In this document: one piece after another, positions 12,606 through 13,834 of the stretch
Layout of the letters: the number at the start of each line of letters is the position of its first letter
Position numbering within the stretch: the stretch's first letter is position 1
The notes under the pieces: model-generated
Seen by the model: only the letters and a program-made list of their open reading frames with translations
Told to the model about the DNA's origin: nothing
Databases searched by the model: none
Source: DYCT01 sp051875715
GTDB lineage: Bacteria; Bacteroidota; Bacteroidia; Bacteroidales; Bacteroidaceae
Length of the DNA: 13,834 nucleotides
Direction of reading: 5' to 3'
Assembly (NCBI GenBank): GCA_051875715.1
Contig: JBJEHD010000047.1
Coordinates: 1-13,834, forward strand
Position numbers and translations under genes: made by a program

Positions 12606-13274
12606 ATGACGGAACTGGATAGTTTAAACCCTCTTTCTATCGCCGACGGACATAAAAACATCCTAAAGGGCATCCACGTTACCGAGCCGGTCTCACCCAC
12701 CGGTTCCGAGGTAGGGCTATGTGCCGATGCCGTCCTCCCGTTCCCATCCGATTCGCTCCCCTGGAGTTATCTTTTCATCCATCATAGCAAAGTCAAATCC
12801 TTTGAAGCCGTGCTGCAGCGCGACGGCCTGGAACACTACATCCACCGCTCCGTCCGCTATCAGCGCAAGAAGCATGGAGTGAAAGGCGTTGAGACGCCCA
12901 CCGTCAGCGGACTGGTGTTCGTCCGCGGCACGGCCCGCCAGCTTCAGCAGTACCTCGACCTCCGTTTCGACGGCCTCCACCTGGTCAACGACTGCAGCAC
13001 CGGTCGTCCGGCCGTCATCCCCCACGCCCGCATGGAAATCTTCATGCGCGTCATGGCCCACGACCCGGCCCGCGTCCGCCTCTTGCTCCATCCCCTGCAG
13101 CGCTATGCCGACGGCAACACCCGCCTTCGCATCGTCTCCGGCTTCCTGGCCGGCCTCGAAGGCTACATTGTCCGCATCAACCGCGACCGTTGCCTCGTTC
13201 TCGCCATCGGCAACATGACCGTAGCCATCGGCGGCATCCACCTGGAGCAGTTCGAACTAGTGCGCGAGGAGTGA
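12606..13274 (+). CDS. UpxY family transcription antiterminator (NusG-like)
   Basis: The 222-residue protein carries a NusG N-terminal domain (about 52-150; WSYLFIHHSKVKSFEAVLQRDGLEHYIH, then SGLVFVRGTARQLQQYL). A KOW-type C-terminal domain follows (about 172-222; RLRIVSGFLAGLEGYIVRI). This is the architecture of UpxY, which prevents early termination in Bacteroides capsular polysaccharide operons. I chose the first in-frame ATG; the frame is open to a TTG at 12501, but that region is the structured leader. The first 50 residues are an extension not belonging to the NGN fold. It is preceded by a recombinase and a strong promoter. The next gene is an ATPase with its own promoter, not the usual upxZ, so the operon it controls is not visible here. 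Confidence 0.88.
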   Translation: MTELDSLNPLSIADGHKNILKGIHVTEPVSPTGSEVGLCADAVLPFPSDSLPWSYLFIHHSKVKSFEAVLQRDGLEHYIHRSVRYQRKKHGVKGVETPTVSGLVFVRGTARQLQQYLDLRFDGLHLVNDCSTGRPAVIPHARMEIFMRVMAHDPARVRLLLHPLQRYADGNTRLRIVSGFLAGLEGYIVRINRDRCLVLAIGNMTVAIGGIHLEQFELVREE

Positions 13275-13365
13275 GACAGTGTATATTTCTTCTTCTCCGG
13301 CGAGGGTGGACATCTTGGCAAAAGGTGCTTCCTCGGGGAGATAGAGGAACTTTAGCAACAACCGC

Positions 13366-13396
13366 TTGCACAATCCAACAAGTTTACCTACATTTG
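13366..13396 (+). promoter_or_regulatory. Promoter of the AAA-ATPase_like gene
   Basis: TTG (13366-13368), 20 bases, then TACATTTG (13389-13396), an exact TAnnTTTG box. It lies 44 bases before the ATG at 13441. This gives the ATPase gene its own transcription start, separate from upxY. Confidence 0.75.
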
Positions 13397-13440
13397 CTTG
13401 ATAAAGCATCGTAGCAACATTGAACGAAAGGAGAAGTCAG

Positions 13441-13834
13441 ATGGAAGGAATCAGAAGAGTGCCCTACGGGGTATCGGATTTTATGTCGGTGAGGAGGCGT
13501 AACCTGTACTATGTGGACAAGACGATGTACCTGCCCCAACTGGAGGAGCAGTCGGACACGCTGTTTTTCATCCGTCCGCGCCGTTTCGGCAAGAGCCTTT
13601 TCCTGAACATGATGCGTGCCTACTACGACAAGTCCATGGCCGGCGAGTTCGATGAATTGTTTGGTGACCTGTGGGTGGGCCAACATCCCACGCCGCTGCG
13701 GAATCACTATCAGGTGCTCTACCTGGATTTCTCTCGGGTGGGCGGCAATCTCGATACGCTGGAGAGCGAGTTCAGCCAATACGTCTGCAACCGGCTGAAC
13801 GACTTCATGGATTTGTATCGGGACGACTATCCGG
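13441..13834 (+). CDS. AAA-ATPase_like domain protein, 3'-truncated by window edge
   Basis: The visible 131 residues match the N-terminal part of the AAA-ATPase_like family (PF09820 type). The start MEGIRRVPYGVSDF leads to NLYYVDKTMYLPQLEE and the P-loop variant FFIRPRRFGKSLFLNMM (residues 42-58, with K52 and S53), then YQVLYLDFSRV. Full proteins are about 500-600 residues and usually end in a PD-(D/E)XK-like nuclease domain, which lies outside the window. The ATG at 13441 has AAGGAG seven bases upstream, a good ribosome site. These genes are multi-copy in Bacteroidales and often sit in accessory regions; a defence or mobile-element role is suspected for the wider group but is not shown by the sequence. 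It has its own promoter. Confidence 0.9.
   Translation, partial: MEGIRRVPYGVSDFMSVRRRNLYYVDKTMYLPQLEEQSDTLFFIRPRRFGKSLFLNMMRAYYDKSMAGEFDELFGDLWVGQHPTPLRNHYQVLYLDFSRVGGNLDTLESEFSQYVCNRLNDFMDLYRDDYP

Overview
The window looks like chromosomal DNA of a gut-type Bacteroidales, most likely family Bacteroidaceae (Bacteroides/Phocaeicola-like). Support: repeated TAnnTTTG promoter boxes in place of an E. coli -10, protein families almost confined to this phylum (DUF4494, the recombinase plus UpxY pair, AAA-ATPase_like), a GH13_8 glycogen branching enzyme, and mostly weak Shine-Dalgarno signals. No species can be named from the sequence alone.

Layout. 1-2416 (+): the 3' part of a YhcH/YjgK/YiaL-family sugar protein, then glgB. 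2417-2664: convergent gap with a hairpin and a decayed copy of a repeat module. 2665-3591 (-): Crp/Fnr-type regulator, then tRNA-Glu(CTC) and tRNA-Ser(GCT) with a promoter and a terminator. 3655-5313 (-): acyl-CoA ligase-like AMP-binding enzyme. 5376-5423: a 19-bp perfect terminator hairpin. 5447-7531 (-): secreted M6 metalloprotease with a fibronectin-III-like domain and a T9SS-like tail. 7620-7848: the best copy of the repeat module. 7869-10054 (-): probable three-gene operon DUF4494 - YggS - DHODH-like protein. 10183-10484: remnant of a DUF4143 ATPase fused to a 32-bp tandem repeat. 10575-11042 (-): MaoC-type dehydratase.

11307 onward (+) is the accessory part: a tyrosine recombinase of the Bacteroides DNA-invertase type, a perfect 16-bp inverted repeat with a 10-bp spacer, a strong promoter with a structured leader, a UpxY/NusG-like antiterminator, and the beginning of an AAA-ATPase_like gene running off the window. 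Recombinase plus upxY is the usual head of a phase-variable capsular polysaccharide locus, so such a locus probably continues to the right.

The most distinctive non-coding signal is a three-copy 3'-end module at 2466-2592, 7620-7848 and 10489-10559. A hairpin with the core agaggYtgtg is joined to a longer imperfect palindrome. All three copies have the same orientation, and each lies just after the stop codon of a minus-strand gene, so it looks like a dispersed terminator-linked repeat family.
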